Shown here piece by piece: positions 35,695 through 47,143 of a DNA stretch of 64,000 nucleotides. The first letter of the stretch is position 1; each line of letters opens with the position of its first letter. A program made the position numbers and the translations under genes. The notes under the pieces are model-generated. The model was not told the DNA's origin. It saw only the letters and a list, made by a program, of their open reading frames with translations, and did not search any database. Source of the stretch: Synechococcus sp. CS-1330 (GTDB taxonomy: Bacteria; Cyanobacteriota; Cyanobacteriia; PCC-6307; Cyanobiaceae); assembly GCA_025128025.1 (NCBI GenBank), contig JAHLYR010000047.1, positions 1 through 64,000 of the forward strand, in the 5' to 3' direction.

Positions 35695-36990
35695 ATGAAG
35701 TCTTCCCTGATGCGCAAAACGACCATGCGTTATGTAGCTGGTGCTACGGCGATGGCGGCCAGCCTTTCGCTGGTGGCCTGCGGTGGCGGCGGCGAAAAAG
35801 CCGCTGGCGATTTTGACGGCGAAGTGAAGGTGGGGATCCTCCATTCCCGCTCCGGCACCATGGCCATCTCCGAAAACACGGTGGCTGAAGCCGAGTTGAT
35901 GGCGATCGAGGAGATCAACGCCAAGGGCGGGATCACCATCGATGGCAAGAAGCTGAAGATTGTTCCCGTCGAAGAAGATGGTGCTTCTGACTGGCCCACC
36001 TTCGCTGAGAAAGCCAAAAAACTGATCGATCAGGATCAGGTGTCAGTGGTGTTTGGAGGCTGGACCTCAGCTAGCCGCAAGGCGATGCTGCCGGTGTTTG
36101 AGGCCAAGGATCACTTCCTCTTTTATCCGATTCAATACGAAGGTCAGGAGTGCTCCAAGAACATCTTCTACAGCGGTGCTACCCCCAATCAGCAGGCTGA
36201 ACCTGCGGTGTCCTGGCTGCTCAAGAACAAGGGCAAGGACTTCTTCCTAGTTGGCTCCGATTACGTGTATCCGCGCACCGCGAACACGATCATGAAGGAG
36301 CAGCTCAAGGTTGAGGGCGGCAATCTGGTGGGTGAGGACTACCTGCCGCTTGGCAACACCGAGGTGGCTCCGATTATTGCCAAGATCAAGCAGGCGCTGC
36401 CCAAGGGTGGTGTGATCGTTAACACGCTCAACGGTGATAGCAATGTTGCCTTCTTCAAGCAGATGAAGGCTGCTGGCATCACCCCTGCCAATGGCTACTC
36501 GATTATGAGCTTCTCAATTGCTGAGGAGGAGGTTGCGGCAATTGGCCCCGAGTATCTGGAAGGCACCTATGCGGCCTGGAACTTCTTCCAGAGCCTCGAC
36601 ACCCCGGCTTCCAAGAAGTTCACCACTGATTTCAAGGCCAAGTACGGCGAGAATCGGGTCACCAACGATCCGGCTGAGTCGGCTTACAACATGGTCTATC
36701 TCTGGGCCAAGGGTGCCGAGAAGGCTGGCAGCACCGACAACGCCAAGGTGCGAGAGGCCTTGATCGGAGTGACGTTCGATGCCCCTCAGGGTCCGATCGA
36801 AGTTCAACCCAACCATCACACCACTGAACTGGTGATGATCGGCGAGGTCCAGAAGGACGGCATGTTCAAGATCATCGAGAACAAGGGAGTTCTCAAGCCG
36901 ATTGCCTGGAACCAGTTTGTTCCCGAAACCAAGGGTTACACCTGCGATTGGACTAAGGATCGTCCTGATGCTGGCAAGTTCAAGATGTGA
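35695..36990 (+). CDS. urtA: Urea-binding lipoprotein UrtA
   Basis: A 431-residue periplasmic binding protein of the Leu/Ile/Val-type fold. The signal peptide ends at the lipobox LVAC near residue 26, followed by GGGGEKA. The mature protein has VKVGILHSRSGTMAISENTV, VVFGGWTSASRKAMLPVFEA, LFYPIQYEGQECSKNIFY and NTLNGDSNVAFFKQM, as in cyanobacterial and other UrtA proteins. It captures urea for UrtBCDE. An intrinsic-terminator-like hairpin after the stop probably makes it the most abundant product of the operon. Confidence 0.95.
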   Translation: MKSSLMRKTTMRYVAGATAMAASLSLVACGGGGEKAAGDFDGEVKVGILHSRSGTMAISENTVAEAELMAIEEINAKGGITIDGKKLKIVPVEEDGASDWPTFAEKAKKLIDQDQVSVVFGGWTSASRKAMLPVFEAKDHFLFYPIQYEGQECSKNIFYSGATPNQQAEPAVSWLLKNKGKDFFLVGSDYVYPRTANTIMKEQLKVEGGNLVGEDYLPLGNTEVAPIIAKIKQALPKGGVIVNTLNGDSNVAFFKQMKAAGITPANGYSIMSFSIAEEEVAAIGPEYLEGTYAAWNFFQSLDTPASKKFTTDFKAKYGENRVTNDPAESAYNMVYLWAKGAEKAGSTDNAKVREALIGVTFDAPQGPIEVQPNHHTTELVMIGEVQKDGMFKIIENKGVLKPIAWNQFVPETKGYTCDWTKDRPDAGKFKM

Positions 36991-37019
36991 GCCTACGGCT
37001 CGCCTAATGACTTCAGTTC

Positions 37020-37042
37020 GGGGGAGCTTGTCTCCCCCTTTT
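37020..37042 (+). terminator. Terminator/attenuator between urtA and urtB
   Basis: GGGGGAG-CTTGT-CTCCCCC forms a perfect 7-bp stem with a 5-base loop, followed by TTTTC and more T-rich sequence. It lies 30 bases after urtA and 48 before urtB. Partial termination here would raise binding protein over membrane components, a common arrangement in ABC operons. Confidence 0.75.
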
Positions 37043-37089
37043 CACTTCGTTTTTATTTTTCTTTCCCTTGCCGAGCCCTGTTGGGCGCC

Positions 37090-38247
37090 ATGGATCTTCT
37101 TTACGACACACTTTTCAATGGCCTAGCCATCGGTTCGGTGCTGGTGCTGGCTGCCCTTGGCTTGGCCGTTGTATTTGGCTTGATGGGGGTCATCAACATG
37201 GCCCACGGCGAGTTGATGATGCTCGGCGCGTACACCACTTACGTTGTACAAAACCTATTTAAAAATGGCCCTCTAGAGGGTCTTTTCCCCATCTACATTT
37301 TGGTGGCGATACCGCTTGCTTTTCTAGTGAGTGGTTTGGCTGGCTTGCTGTTGGAAAAAACCGTGATTCGGCGCCTTTACGGCAGGCCTTTGGAAACTCT
37401 CTTGGCTACCTGGGGGGTCAGCCTGATTCTGCAGCAATTTGTGCGCTCGGTGAGCAGTGCCTTTGTTGTGGGGCTTGTGGTGGCCGTGGCTCTTGGGCTG
37501 GTTGCACCGCGGTTGTGGCCCAGCTCCTGGGCTCAAAGGCGCTGGACTCCATTGCTTGCAGTGGCTACTTGGCTATTTTCTGGTCTGATTGGCATCATCT
37601 TGGCCTCCGGATTGGGTGGTATTCGGGTGCTGGATCAGCCCTGGTTTAGTGCTCGCAACCTAGACGTCACAGCTCCGCTCTGGTTGCGGGGTTCGGTTGA
37701 CTTTGGCGGTGTCAATATGCCAACGGCACGCCTGTTCATTGTTGCCCTCACGGCGATAGCCCTGGTGGCGGTGCATTGTTTTCTGCAGAAGAGTGTCTGG
37801 GGGATTCGCATCCGGGCCGTTACCCAAAATCGCTCGATGAGCGATTGCCTGGGGATTCCTACCGAAACCGTCGATGCTCTCACCTTTTTGGTGGGATCGG
37901 GTTTGGCTGGTGTGGCTGGAGTGGCTGTGACTTTGCTCGGCTCGGTGGGCCCAAACCTCGGCGGTAACTACATCGTTGACTGTTTCATGGTGGTGGTTCT
38001 GGGTGGGGTTGGCAAACTTCTTGGCACGGTGGTAGCGGCGCTGGGTATAGGAGTGCTTAGCTATGTGATCGGCTCTGGCTCCCTACTGCTGCTTTGGCCC
38101 GCCATGCCAGCCGGCCTCAATGAGCTGATCACTTTTTTTGCCACCACCTCGATGGCAAAGGTGCTCGTGTTTGCTCTGATCGTTTTGTTCCTGCAGTTCA
38201 GGCCCGCTGGCTTGTTCCCGCAGAAGGGACGGCTGGTGGAGGCCTAA
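37090..38247 (+). CDS. urtB: Urea ABC transporter permease UrtB
   Basis: A 385-residue LivH-type permease with around nine membrane segments. Conserved parts are LGLAVVFGLMGVINMAHGEL near the N-terminus, RAVTQNRSMSDCLGI and GGNYIVDCFMVVVLGGVGKL near the C-terminus. ATG 37090 is chosen. It forms the channel with UrtC. Confidence 0.94.
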   Translation: MDLLYDTLFNGLAIGSVLVLAALGLAVVFGLMGVINMAHGELMMLGAYTTYVVQNLFKNGPLEGLFPIYILVAIPLAFLVSGLAGLLLEKTVIRRLYGRPLETLLATWGVSLILQQFVRSVSSAFVVGLVVAVALGLVAPRLWPSSWAQRRWTPLLAVATWLFSGLIGIILASGLGGIRVLDQPWFSARNLDVTAPLWLRGSVDFGGVNMPTARLFIVALTAIALVAVHCFLQKSVWGIRIRAVTQNRSMSDCLGIPTETVDALTFLVGSGLAGVAGVAVTLLGSVGPNLGGNYIVDCFMVVVLGGVGKLLGTVVAALGIGVLSYVIGSGSLLLLWPAMPAGLNELITFFATTSMAKVLVFALIVLFLQFRPAGLFPQKGRLVEA

Positions 38248-38250
38248 GCC

Positions 38251-39393
38251 ATGGCGAAATTTCGCACCTGGTTGCCTTGGTTGCTGCTGGTGGCTGCAGC
38301 CTTGGTCTTGCCGGCGATCCTGCCGCCGTTCAGGCTTAACCTGCTTGGTCGATTTTTGTCGCTTGGAATCGTAGCCCTGGGTATAGATTTGATCTGGGGG
38401 TTTACCGGCATGTTGAGCCTGGGTCAGGGCATCTTCTTTGCCCTTGGTGGTTATGCAATTGGCATGCATTTGCAGCTTTTGTCGTTGGCGCCGGGTGAGT
38501 TGCCTGAGTTTTTTGGGCTGTATGGAGTAAAGCAGCTCCCTGCTTTTTGGCAGCCATTTCAGTCGTTTGTGTTTACGGGATTATGTATTTGGGTGTTGCC
38601 TGCCTTGGTGGCTGGGGTGCTTGGTTATCTAGTTTTTCGCAACCGCATCAAGGGGGTCTACTTCTCGATTCTTACCCAGGCGGCCCTGCTGGTCTTTTTC
38701 AACTTTTTTAATGGCCAGCAGAAGTTGATTAATGGCACCAACGGCCTTAAAACTGATACCGCGCGGATCTTTGGGGAGCTGGTGGGCAGTGATGCCATGC
38801 AGCGCAACCTGTTTTGGCTCACTGTGGTTTTGGTGATGGCTGCGTGGTTGCTATGCCGCTGGCTCACCCGCGGTCGCTTCGGTGATGCCTTGATCGCTAT
38901 CCGTGATGACGAGCCGCGGCTGCGCTTCACCGGCTACAACCCCACTGCTTACAAAACCCTGGTGTTTGCCATTGCTGGTGCCATGGCTGGTGTGAGCGGT
39001 GCGCTTTATACCGTGCAGTCCGGCATTGTGTCGCCCCAATACATGGCTGTGCCCTTCTCTATCGAGATGGTGATTTGGGTGGCAGTGGGCGGCCGTGGCA
39101 CCTTGATCGGAGCTGTGCTTGGTGCCGTTTTGATCAACTACGCCAAGAGTTTGGTCAGTGAACAACTGCCTGAAACCTGGCTGTTTATCCAGGGTGGTTT
39201 GTTCCTATTGGTGGTCACGGCGCTGCCTGATGGGTTGGTGGGCTGGTGGCGTCAGGGTGGCCCGCGTCATATCCAGGCCATGGTTGGCTGGCCACCATTG
39301 GCTCCCACCTATCCGGGCTTGGATCTCGACCCTGCGGCGCAGGCGGAGCGCCAGGCGTTTAGCTCCGATGTTCCTCCCGGAGGTGCCCCATGA
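38251..39393 (+). CDS. urtC: Urea ABC transporter permease UrtC
   Basis: A 380-residue LivM-type permease: LGIDLIWGFTGMLSLGQGIF, KGVYFSILTQAALLVFFNFF and VAVGGRGTLIGAVLGAVLIN, with about nine hydrophobic segments. It starts three bases after urtB and overlaps urtD by four, so translation is coupled. It works with UrtB as heterodimeric pore. Confidence 0.94.
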   Translation: MAKFRTWLPWLLLVAAALVLPAILPPFRLNLLGRFLSLGIVALGIDLIWGFTGMLSLGQGIFFALGGYAIGMHLQLLSLAPGELPEFFGLYGVKQLPAFWQPFQSFVFTGLCIWVLPALVAGVLGYLVFRNRIKGVYFSILTQAALLVFFNFFNGQQKLINGTNGLKTDTARIFGELVGSDAMQRNLFWLTVVLVMAAWLLCRWLTRGRFGDALIAIRDDEPRLRFTGYNPTAYKTLVFAIAGAMAGVSGALYTVQSGIVSPQYMAVPFSIEMVIWVAVGGRGTLIGAVLGAVLINYAKSLVSEQLPETWLFIQGGLFLLVVTALPDGLVGWWRQGGPRHIQAMVGWPPLAPTYPGLDLDPAAQAERQAFSSDVPPGGAP

Positions 39394-40163
39394 CTGCGTC
39401 TACTGCCGCTCCTTTGGTCGCCCCGTTGCTGGAGCTACGCGGGGTCAGCGTCAGCTTCGATGGTTTTTGGGCCCTTAACGATCTCAACCTCTCCCTGGCA
39501 CCCGGCGAGCTGAGGGCTGTGATCGGCCCGAACGGGGCTGGTAAAACCACCTTCCTTGATGTGATTACAGGCAAGGTGCGCCCCACCAAAGGCGATGTGG
39601 TGTTTCGGGGGCGCTCGTTGCTAGGCATCGCCGAACATCGCATCGCTCGGCTTGGGATTGGCCGCAAATTTCAGACCCCGCGCATCTACCAAAACCTCAG
39701 CCCTCGCCGCAATCTTGAGCTGGCTGTCAAGGGCAGCCACTCACCCTTTAAGCTGCTGTTTGGGAGTCTTGATAGCCGTCAGCGCCAGCGCGTTCAAGAG
39801 TTGCTGGCCCTTGTTGGCCTCGAGACCCATGCCGCCCGGCGGGCCGGCAGCCTTTCCCACGGCCAGATGCAGTGGCTTGAGATCGCCATGCTGCTGGCTC
39901 AGGACCCTTATGTGCTGCTGGTGGATGAGCCGGTGGCCGGCCTTTCCGAGGAGGAGACCGAGCGCACCGGTGCTTTGCTGCGCAGCCTTGCGGGCGACCA
40001 CACCGTGCTGGTGATCGAACACGACATGGATTTCATCCGTGAGCTCGATTGCCCTGTGACCGTGCTGCATGAGGGTCACGTGCTTTGTGAGGGCACGATG
40101 GAGACGGTGCAGAGCGATCCGCGTGTGATCGAGGTTTATCTCGGTGTTGAGGACGACGTATGA
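39390..40163 (+). CDS. urtD: Urea ABC transporter ATPase UrtD
   Basis: A 257-residue LivG-type ATPase. Walker A GPNGAGKTTF, signature LSHGQMQWLEIAML, Walker B VLLVDEPVAGLS and H-loop IEHDMDF are present. The signature LSHGQ is the usual UrtD variant of LSGGQ. It overlaps both neighbours by four bases (ATGA). Confidence 0.95.
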   Translation: MTASTAAPLVAPLLELRGVSVSFDGFWALNDLNLSLAPGELRAVIGPNGAGKTTFLDVITGKVRPTKGDVVFRGRSLLGIAEHRIARLGIGRKFQTPRIYQNLSPRRNLELAVKGSHSPFKLLFGSLDSRQRQRVQELLALVGLETHAARRAGSLSHGQMQWLEIAMLLAQDPYVLLVDEPVAGLSEEETERTGALLRSLAGDHTVLVIEHDMDFIRELDCPVTVLHEGHVLCEGTMETVQSDPRVIEVYLGVEDDV

Positions 40164-40912
40164 GAGCTTCTGCCACCATGACAACGCCACCCCAGGGCGA
40201 GGCCAACCGCTTGCTGAGCGTGCGCGGGCTCAACGTCTATTACGGGGAGAGCCATATTTTGCGCAACGTCGATCTATCGATTGCGCCTGGTCAGATGGCC
40301 TGCCTGATCGGGCTCAATGGAGTTGGCAAAACCACCCTGCTCAAGTCGATCATCGGCCTGGTGCCCCAGCGCAGCGGTTGCATCGAGCTGGCAGGTAGTG
40401 ACTGCGGCGGCCTAGCGCCCCACCGCCGCGCTCGGGCTGGCATTGGCTACGTGCCCCAAGGGCGGGAGATCATCCCCCAGCTCAGCGTGCGCGAAAACCT
40501 GCTGCTGGGTCTTGAAGCCCTGCCTGGGGGTATGGGCCGCCATCGCCATATCGACCCGCTGGTGTTTGAGCTGTTCCCGGTGCTGGAGAAGTTTCTGGCC
40601 CGCCGTGGCGGCGACCTCTCCGGTGGTCAACAGCAGCAGCTGGCCATAGCCCGGGCCCTGCTCGGCAAGCCCCGACTGCTGCTGCTCGATGAACCCACGG
40701 AGGGCATTCAGCCCTCGGTGGTGCTCGACATACAGCGGGCAGTGAGCCGGATCATTCGAGAGACGGGGATTTCGGTGTTGCTGGTGGAGCATCACGCCAG
40801 CTTTGTGCGCCAATCCGACTGTTACTACGCCATGCAGAAGGGCGGCATCGTTGCCAGTGGCGCCACGGCCGATCTCAGCTCGGAGATGATCCAGCGCTTC
40901 TTGAGCGTTTGA
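40160..40912 (+). CDS. urtE: Urea ABC transporter ATPase UrtE
   Basis: A 250-residue LivF-type ATPase with Walker A GLNGVGKTTLL, signature LSGGQQQQLAIARALL, Walker B LLLLDEPTEGIQP and H-loop VEHHASF. The ATG at 40160 overlaps urtD; an in-frame ATG at 40178 is the alternative. Last gene of the urtABCDE operon. Confidence 0.95.
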   Translation: MRASATMTTPPQGEANRLLSVRGLNVYYGESHILRNVDLSIAPGQMACLIGLNGVGKTTLLKSIIGLVPQRSGCIELAGSDCGGLAPHRRARAGIGYVPQGREIIPQLSVRENLLLGLEALPGGMGRHRHIDPLVFELFPVLEKFLARRGGDLSGGQQQQLAIARALLGKPRLLLLDEPTEGIQPSVVLDIQRAVSRIIRETGISVLLVEHHASFVRQSDCYYAMQKGGIVASGATADLSSEMIQRFLSV

Positions 40913-40917
40913 GGTTA

Positions 40918-41079
40918 GAAAGAGGTTGATCCTTGGTTGCCGGTTTAGCCCCAGCCCAGGCCCAAACCTGCCAGTTCCTGGCGCCTGAGGGTGGCGATGG
41001 AGTCACCAACGTCGTCGCCAAAACGATTGGTGCAGGTGATCCTTTGGCTGGCCCAACTGGAACACTGATTTCTTTGTGA
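40918..41079 (+). pseudogene. Remnant of a small secreted protein
   Basis: Between urtE and the folate genes a short frame (from 40933 to TGA 41077) reads LVAGLAPAQAQTCQFLAPEG and ends ...PTGTLISL. The APAQAQ segment looks like a signal-peptide cleavage region. The positively charged, hydrophobic start it needs (VRKRLILG) lies just upstream in another frame, as if one base were gained or lost near 40936. I read this as a frameshifted remnant of an exported protein of about 55 residues. Family not recognised. The rest of the gap to 41151 shows nothing further. Confidence 0.3.
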
Positions 41080-41151
41080 CCCAGCCTTTTGCTAGCTATA
41101 AGTTTTTTTCACCACCAACTCCTCGGTGAATGCCACGTGCCCGATTCAGGG

Positions 41152-42033
41152 CTATCGCATTTCCACCATGGGTTGCAACTGACCTAAAAGCTGGCGCCAA
41201 AATGCCTCAGCACCAATGCTGCTCCGGCCAGCACCCTCTCCTGGCAGGCGCGCTCCGCCCAGGTGGCTGATCGGCCGGCAGCTCAGGCTGTTTAGCAGCA
41301 AAGCACCCGCACAGTTCTGTAGGTCGGCCTCGTTGACCGGGGCTTCAGTGATCAGGCCCCGATCCAGACCCCGCTGGCGCATCACCCCCGGCAGGCAGCC
41401 GCTGCTTACGGGCGGGGTGATCCAGGTGCCTCCGAGGCAAACCAGCAGGTTGGCGCTGGTGCCGCAGCAGAGGCCGCCTGCGGAGCTGGCCAGCAGCGCG
41501 TCGTCGGCACCGGCTTCCAGGGCCTGGCGGCGGGCCTGGATCGAGGCCCCGTAGGCGAAGCTCTTGCAGCGGCTCAGCAGGCTGGTGGCGCTGCGGGTTT
41601 CGGTGGCACTAACGATCACTCGCACCGGCTCAAAACACGGTTTGATGGCACTGAGCTGCAGCCAGAAGCTGGGGCTGCAGTTGCTGGGTGGGTCGATGCC
41701 CCGTGCACCGCTGCCGCGGCTCCAGTTGAGTCGCAGGGCGCCGCTGCTGCCCAGGTCCGTGCCGATGCCGCTGCGCTCGATCGCTGCGGCGATCAGGGGC
41801 TGCACGGTCGCCGTTCCTGGCGGTGGCGGTAGCCCCAGCAGCGCCGCCGAGCTCTGCCAGCGGCCTAAGTGTTCCTCCAGCAGCCAGGCATGGCCTGCCT
41901 CCACCAGCAGGGTTTCAAACAGGCCATCGGCCAGCAGCAGGCCTCGATCGCTGATCGCCAGGGTCAGGGTCTGCGGCGTCCCCCAGCGCCCCTGCCCCGT
42001 GCCGTCGCCCAACCAGGCGATCGGGGCGCTCAT
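41152..42033 (-). CDS. pabC: Class IV aminotransferase, likely aminodeoxychorismate lyase
   Basis: A 293-residue PLP enzyme of aminotransferase class IV: LLADGLFETLLVEAGHAWLL at the N-terminus and SRCKSFAYGASIQARRQALE with the PLP-binding Lys. Gene context decides the call. It overlaps pabB by four bases, so conversion of aminodeoxychorismate to p-aminobenzoate and pyruvate for folate is most likely. A branched-chain aminotransferase is less likely because of its short, divergent C-terminus. Confidence 0.78.
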   Translation of the reverse strand: MSAPIAWLGDGTGQGRWGTPQTLTLAISDRGLLLADGLFETLLVEAGHAWLLEEHLGRWQSSAALLGLPPPPGTATVQPLIAAAIERSGIGTDLGSSGALRLNWSRGSGARGIDPPSNCSPSFWLQLSAIKPCFEPVRVIVSATETRSATSLLSRCKSFAYGASIQARRQALEAGADDALLASSAGGLCCGTSANLLVCLGGTWITPPVSSGCLPGVMRQRGLDRGLITEAPVNEADLQNCAGALLLNSLSCRPISHLGGARLPGEGAGRSSIGAEAFWRQLLGQLQPMVEMR

Positions 42034-43352
42034 GCCAGGGCCTCCAGCAGCGGTTGCAGTTTCCAGCCCAACTCCTCGGCTTCGGCGGCGGGGTCGGAGT
42101 CGGCCACGATGCCGCAGCCGGCGTGGGCCCGTAGGCGCTGGCCGCGCAGCAGCAGCGAGCGGATCAGGATGTTGCTGTCGAACTGGCCGTCGCTGCCAAT
42201 TCTGAACAGGGAGCCGCAGTAGGGCCCCCGCGGCACCGGTTCGAGGCCATGGAGGCGCTGGCAGGCGCGGATCTTGGGGGCGCCGGTGATCGAACCGCCT
42301 GGCCAGCAGGCCCGCAGCAGGTCAATCGCGGTCAGCCCCGGCTCGAGCTGGCCCCGCACCACCGAGGTGAGGTGGTGCACCTGGCGGTAGCTCTCCAGCC
42401 CCACCAGCTGGGGCACCTGGATCGAGCCTGGCTTACACACCCGGCCCAGGTCGTTGCGCAGTAGGTCGACGATCATCACGTTCTCGGCCCGGTCCTTGGG
42501 GCTGGTCACCAGGTCGGCGGCGGCGTCGGCATCGGCGTCGGCATCGCCATGGCGGGGCCGGGTGCCCTTGATCGGCCTGGTTTCCACCTCCCCGCCCGTC
42601 CCAACCCGCAGGAACCGCTCCGGCGAGGCCGACAGCACCGCCTCCCCCGCCGCCACTCCGCCGGCGATCGCCAGGCCAGCAAAGGGGGCGGCGCATAGCT
42701 CGCGCAGGCGGCCGTAAAGGGCGAGGGGATCGGCGGGACTTGTTAAGGAGTGCTCGCAGCAGGCGGTGAGATTGGCTTGGAAAAGATCGCCGGCGGCGAT
42801 CCAGGCCCGCACCTGCTCCACCTGGGAGGCAAAGCGCTCTGGTGGGGTGTGCCAGTGCCAGGAGGCTGGCGCGATCGCGGCCGGGGGTTGGCACGCTGGC
42901 GCGGTGCCTAGATCAAGCCGCTCCAACAGGGCAGCGAAGTTACTCAACCGCGCTGGATCTTGACCCTCGAGCCACTGCTGCTGGCTGCCATGGTCAAACA
43001 CCAGCACTGGGTCGTGGCGGGCGGCCCAGAGCAGGGCCATGTCTGGCGACTGCCAATGGGGTGCCGGCTCCACCCAGGCCCCGGCTTCATAGCTGAGCCA
43101 GCCCATCCAATGGCCGCCGTCAGCGGCCAGATCCGCAAGCAGCGCAAAGGGGTCACTGGCTCCGGCCTCCCCCGGCAGGCCGCGGCAGATGCGCTGCTCT
43201 AGGGGCGCCAGGCCGAGACGGCTGCAGGGGCCCTGGGCGCTGCCATCGCTATCGAGCCACACCAGACCTTCCCTCCCCAGCTCGGCCGCCAGGGCTTGCA
43301 CCAGGGGCCAGGGATCCCGCCAGGGCAGGGGGTGATTTAGGGGCGGGCTCAT
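42030..43352 (-). CDS. pabB: Aminodeoxychorismate synthase component I
   Basis: A 440-residue chorismate-utilising enzyme. RPIKGTRPR carries the Lys that distinguishes PabB from anthranilate synthase (which has Ala), [18 protein letters not shown] is the chorismate-binding core, and the C-terminus [20 protein letters not shown] is typical. It makes aminodeoxychorismate using ammonia from a PabA glutaminase not encoded here. ATG 43352 overlaps queC by four bases. A run of alternating Asp-Ala codons (about 42520-42552) inserts a DADADADA stretch near the PIKGT loop. Confidence 0.88.
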   Translation of the reverse strand: MSPPLNHPLPWRDPWPLVQALAAELGREGLVWLDSDGSAQGPCSRLGLAPLEQRICRGLPGEAGASDPFALLADLAADGGHWMGWLSYEAGAWVEPAPHWQSPDMALLWAARHDPVLVFDHGSQQQWLEGQDPARLSNFAALLERLDLGTAPACQPPAAIAPASWHWHTPPERFASQVEQVRAWIAAGDLFQANLTACCEHSLTSPADPLALYGRLRELCAAPFAGLAIAGGVAAGEAVLSASPERFLRVGTGGEVETRPIKGTRPRHGDADADADAAADLVTSPKDRAENVMIVDLLRNDLGRVCKPGSIQVPQLVGLESYRQVHHLTSVVRGQLEPGLTAIDLLRACWPGGSITGAPKIRACQRLHGLEPVPRGPYCGSLFRIGSDGQFDSNILIRSLLLRGQRLRAHAGCGIVADSDPAAEAEELGWKLQPLLEALA

Positions 43353-44095
43353 GCCCCGGCTGCCAGCAGGGCGGCATCGCGGATGCGGCAGCTGTCGCAC
43401 ACGCCGCAGGGCTGCTCGCGGCCCTCATAGCAGCTCCAGGTGCGCTCGATCGGCACGCCGAGCCGACGGGCCTCTTGCACGATCCGGGTTTTGCTCCAGC
43501 TCACCAGGGGTGCCCAGAGCTGGGCGGCGTGGCCTTCACGGCCGGCCTTGCTGGCCAGCTCAGCCAGGGTCTGGAAGGCTTCGAGGTAGTCAGGGCGGCA
43601 GTCGGGGTAGCCGGAGTAGTCGACAGCGTTCACGCCCAGCACCAGTTTCTGGGCGCCGCGGGCCTCAGCCAGGCTCAGCGCTAAGGCGATGAACACGGTG
43701 TTGCGTCCCGGCACGTAGGTGCTCGGGATCACGCCCGCCTCAACCCCGGCGCTGGGTACGGCGATGGCGCTGTCGGTGAGGGCGGAGCCACCCCAAGCGG
43801 CCAGGTTGACGGCGATGGTGTGGTGTTCAGCTAGCCCCAGGAGCGGTGCCAGTTCGGCGGCGGCTTGCAGTTCGCGGCGATGGCGTTGGCCGTAATCCAG
43901 CGACAGCCCGATCACCTGGTAACCAGCTTCGATCGCTAGGGCCGCGGCGGTAGCCGAATCCAGGCCGCCGGAGAGCAGGGCGATGGCGAGGGGTGGGCCA
44001 GATGGGGCTATTGGGCTGGCGATGGCGTTGGGGAGCTTGTACAGAAGTACATCTTCCCCAATGCCAGCGCCGCTTGCAGCCGCCACGATGGCCAT
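43349..44095 (-). CDS. queC: 7-cyano-7-deazaguanine synthase
   Basis: A 248-residue PP-loop ATPase that turns carboxy-deazaguanine into preQ0 for queuosine. It has the [20 protein letters not shown] loop, [16 protein letters not shown], and zinc cysteines [16 protein letters not shown] at the end. The first 35 residues extend beyond the usual family start; ATG 44095 is the only ATG, with GTG 44086 as alternative. queE lies nearby with ecotin between. Confidence 0.93.
   Translation of the reverse strand: MAIVAAASGAGIGEDVLLYKLPNAIASPIAPSGPPLAIALLSGGLDSATAAALAIEAGYQVIGLSLDYGQRHRRELQAAAELAPLLGLAEHHTIAVNLAAWGGSALTDSAIAVPSAGVEAGVIPSTYVPGRNTVFIALALSLAEARGAQKLVLGVNAVDYSGYPDCRPDYLEAFQTLAELASKAGREGHAAQLWAPLVSWSKTRIVQEARRLGVPIERTWSCYEGREQPCGVCDSCRIRDAALLAAGA
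44039..44050. promoter_or_regulatory. LexA-like palindrome GTACAGAAGTAC
   Basis: GTAC-AGAA-GTAC matches the core of the cyanobacterial LexA box (RGTACNNNDGTWCB), with flanking T and A instead of the preferred R and B. It lies within the non-conserved extension of queC, about 64 bases upstream of the ecotin ATG. If queC starts further in, it is intergenic. Consensus match only. Confidence 0.25.
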
Positions 44096-44113
44096 AACCG
44101 TGGATATGGGGAT

Positions 44114-44632
44114 ATGGATTGGGCCAGGGGCATCAAGAACGCGGCGCTTGTTTTGCTGCTCGCTGCGGCGCCCGTCTCGGCGGTACCCCGGCTCGATCTC
44201 TCCAGTTACCCGAAAGTCGCCGCCGGTGATCGGCGCTGGGTGATCCAGCTGCCGGGGGTGCTGCCCCCCAACTCCGATGCCGCCCTGTCTTCAAACCCCG
44301 CCGACTGGCGGGTGCAGTTGCTGGTGGGACAAATGGTGCAACTGGATTGCAATCGCCAGATGTTCGGCGGCAAGCTCCGCGCCGTGAAACCCGCCCAGAA
44401 GGATGGACCGGTGATCTATCGGGTCACGGATGTGGGGCAGTTGGCCTCCACCCGCATGGCCTGCCCGGCGGACCAGCCGCGCCGCCGCGGCTTTGTGCCG
44501 ATGGCCGGTAAGGCGTTTGTGGTGCCCTACAACGCCAGTCGTCCGATCGTGGTCGATGCCCCCCGGCCGCTGGAGCTGCGCTGGCGGCTGTGGAAGGCGG
44601 AAAGCCAGGAGCGCCCGGCGCAGCTGCAGTGA
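44114..44632 (+). CDS. Ecotin-like periplasmic serine protease inhibitor
   Basis: A 172-residue protein with a signal peptide ([15 protein letters not shown], cleavage after about residue 23) and an ecotin fold: [69 protein letters not shown] and RLWKAE. The two cysteines of the loop disulfide are conserved. The reactive site reads STRMAC against STMMAC in E. coli ecotin, so the P1 residue is probably Arg, favouring trypsin-like targets. It is inserted between queC and queE and ends one base before the queE stop. Role unknown in cyanobacteria; protection against grazer or bacterial proteases is a guess. Confidence 0.85.
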   Translation: MDWARGIKNAALVLLLAAAPVSAVPRLDLSSYPKVAAGDRRWVIQLPGVLPPNSDAALSSNPADWRVQLLVGQMVQLDCNRQMFGGKLRAVKPAQKDGPVIYRVTDVGQLASTRMACPADQPRRRGFVPMAGKAFVVPYNASRPIVVDAPRPLELRWRLWKAESQERPAQLQ

Positions 44633-46880
<2,248 letters not shown>

Positions 46881-46890
46881 TCAATGTACC

Positions 46891-47140
46891 GGGCGCTGCC
46901 TGCTGGGCCTGGCTGGGTTCGGCGGTCACGCCCGCTGCGCGGGCAACACCGCGCTCACCTCAGCCAACCCCGCAAGGAGCCAGGCGTGTTTTGTGGCTGC
47001 TCAACCCTGCAGGCAATAGCTCCCGCCCAGCTCGGCCCGGCCTGCGGAGGCTCGCTGGTCCGCTGGTGCCGCTGCGGTGAGGCCGGTATTGCCCGCGCAG
47101 CGGGCGCTGACCGGCCGATCCCAGCGGCACCAGCGGTACT
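46891..47140. repeat. Large imperfect inverted repeat with REP-like cores
   Basis: The pyrG-dps gap holds two related arms in opposite orientation, about 46891-46975 and 47060-47140. Each contains a GC-rich hairpin, GCCCGCTGCGCGGGC at 46930-46944 and its complement GCCCGCGCAGCGGGC at 47091-47105. The similarity extends outward (TGACCG-CCGAACCCAGC against TGACCGGCCGATCCCAGC) and inward (GGTGTTGCCCG against GGTATTGCCCG). This resembles a bimorphic pair of REP elements. The second arm ends just past the dps stop, so it could also act as transcript end or stabiliser. Confidence 0.65.
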
Positions 47141-47143
47141 TGA

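Noticed and set aside
46930-47105. CRISPR-like repeats in the pyrG-dps gap
   Set aside because: There are only two copies, in opposite orientation, with no regular spacers and no cas genes.
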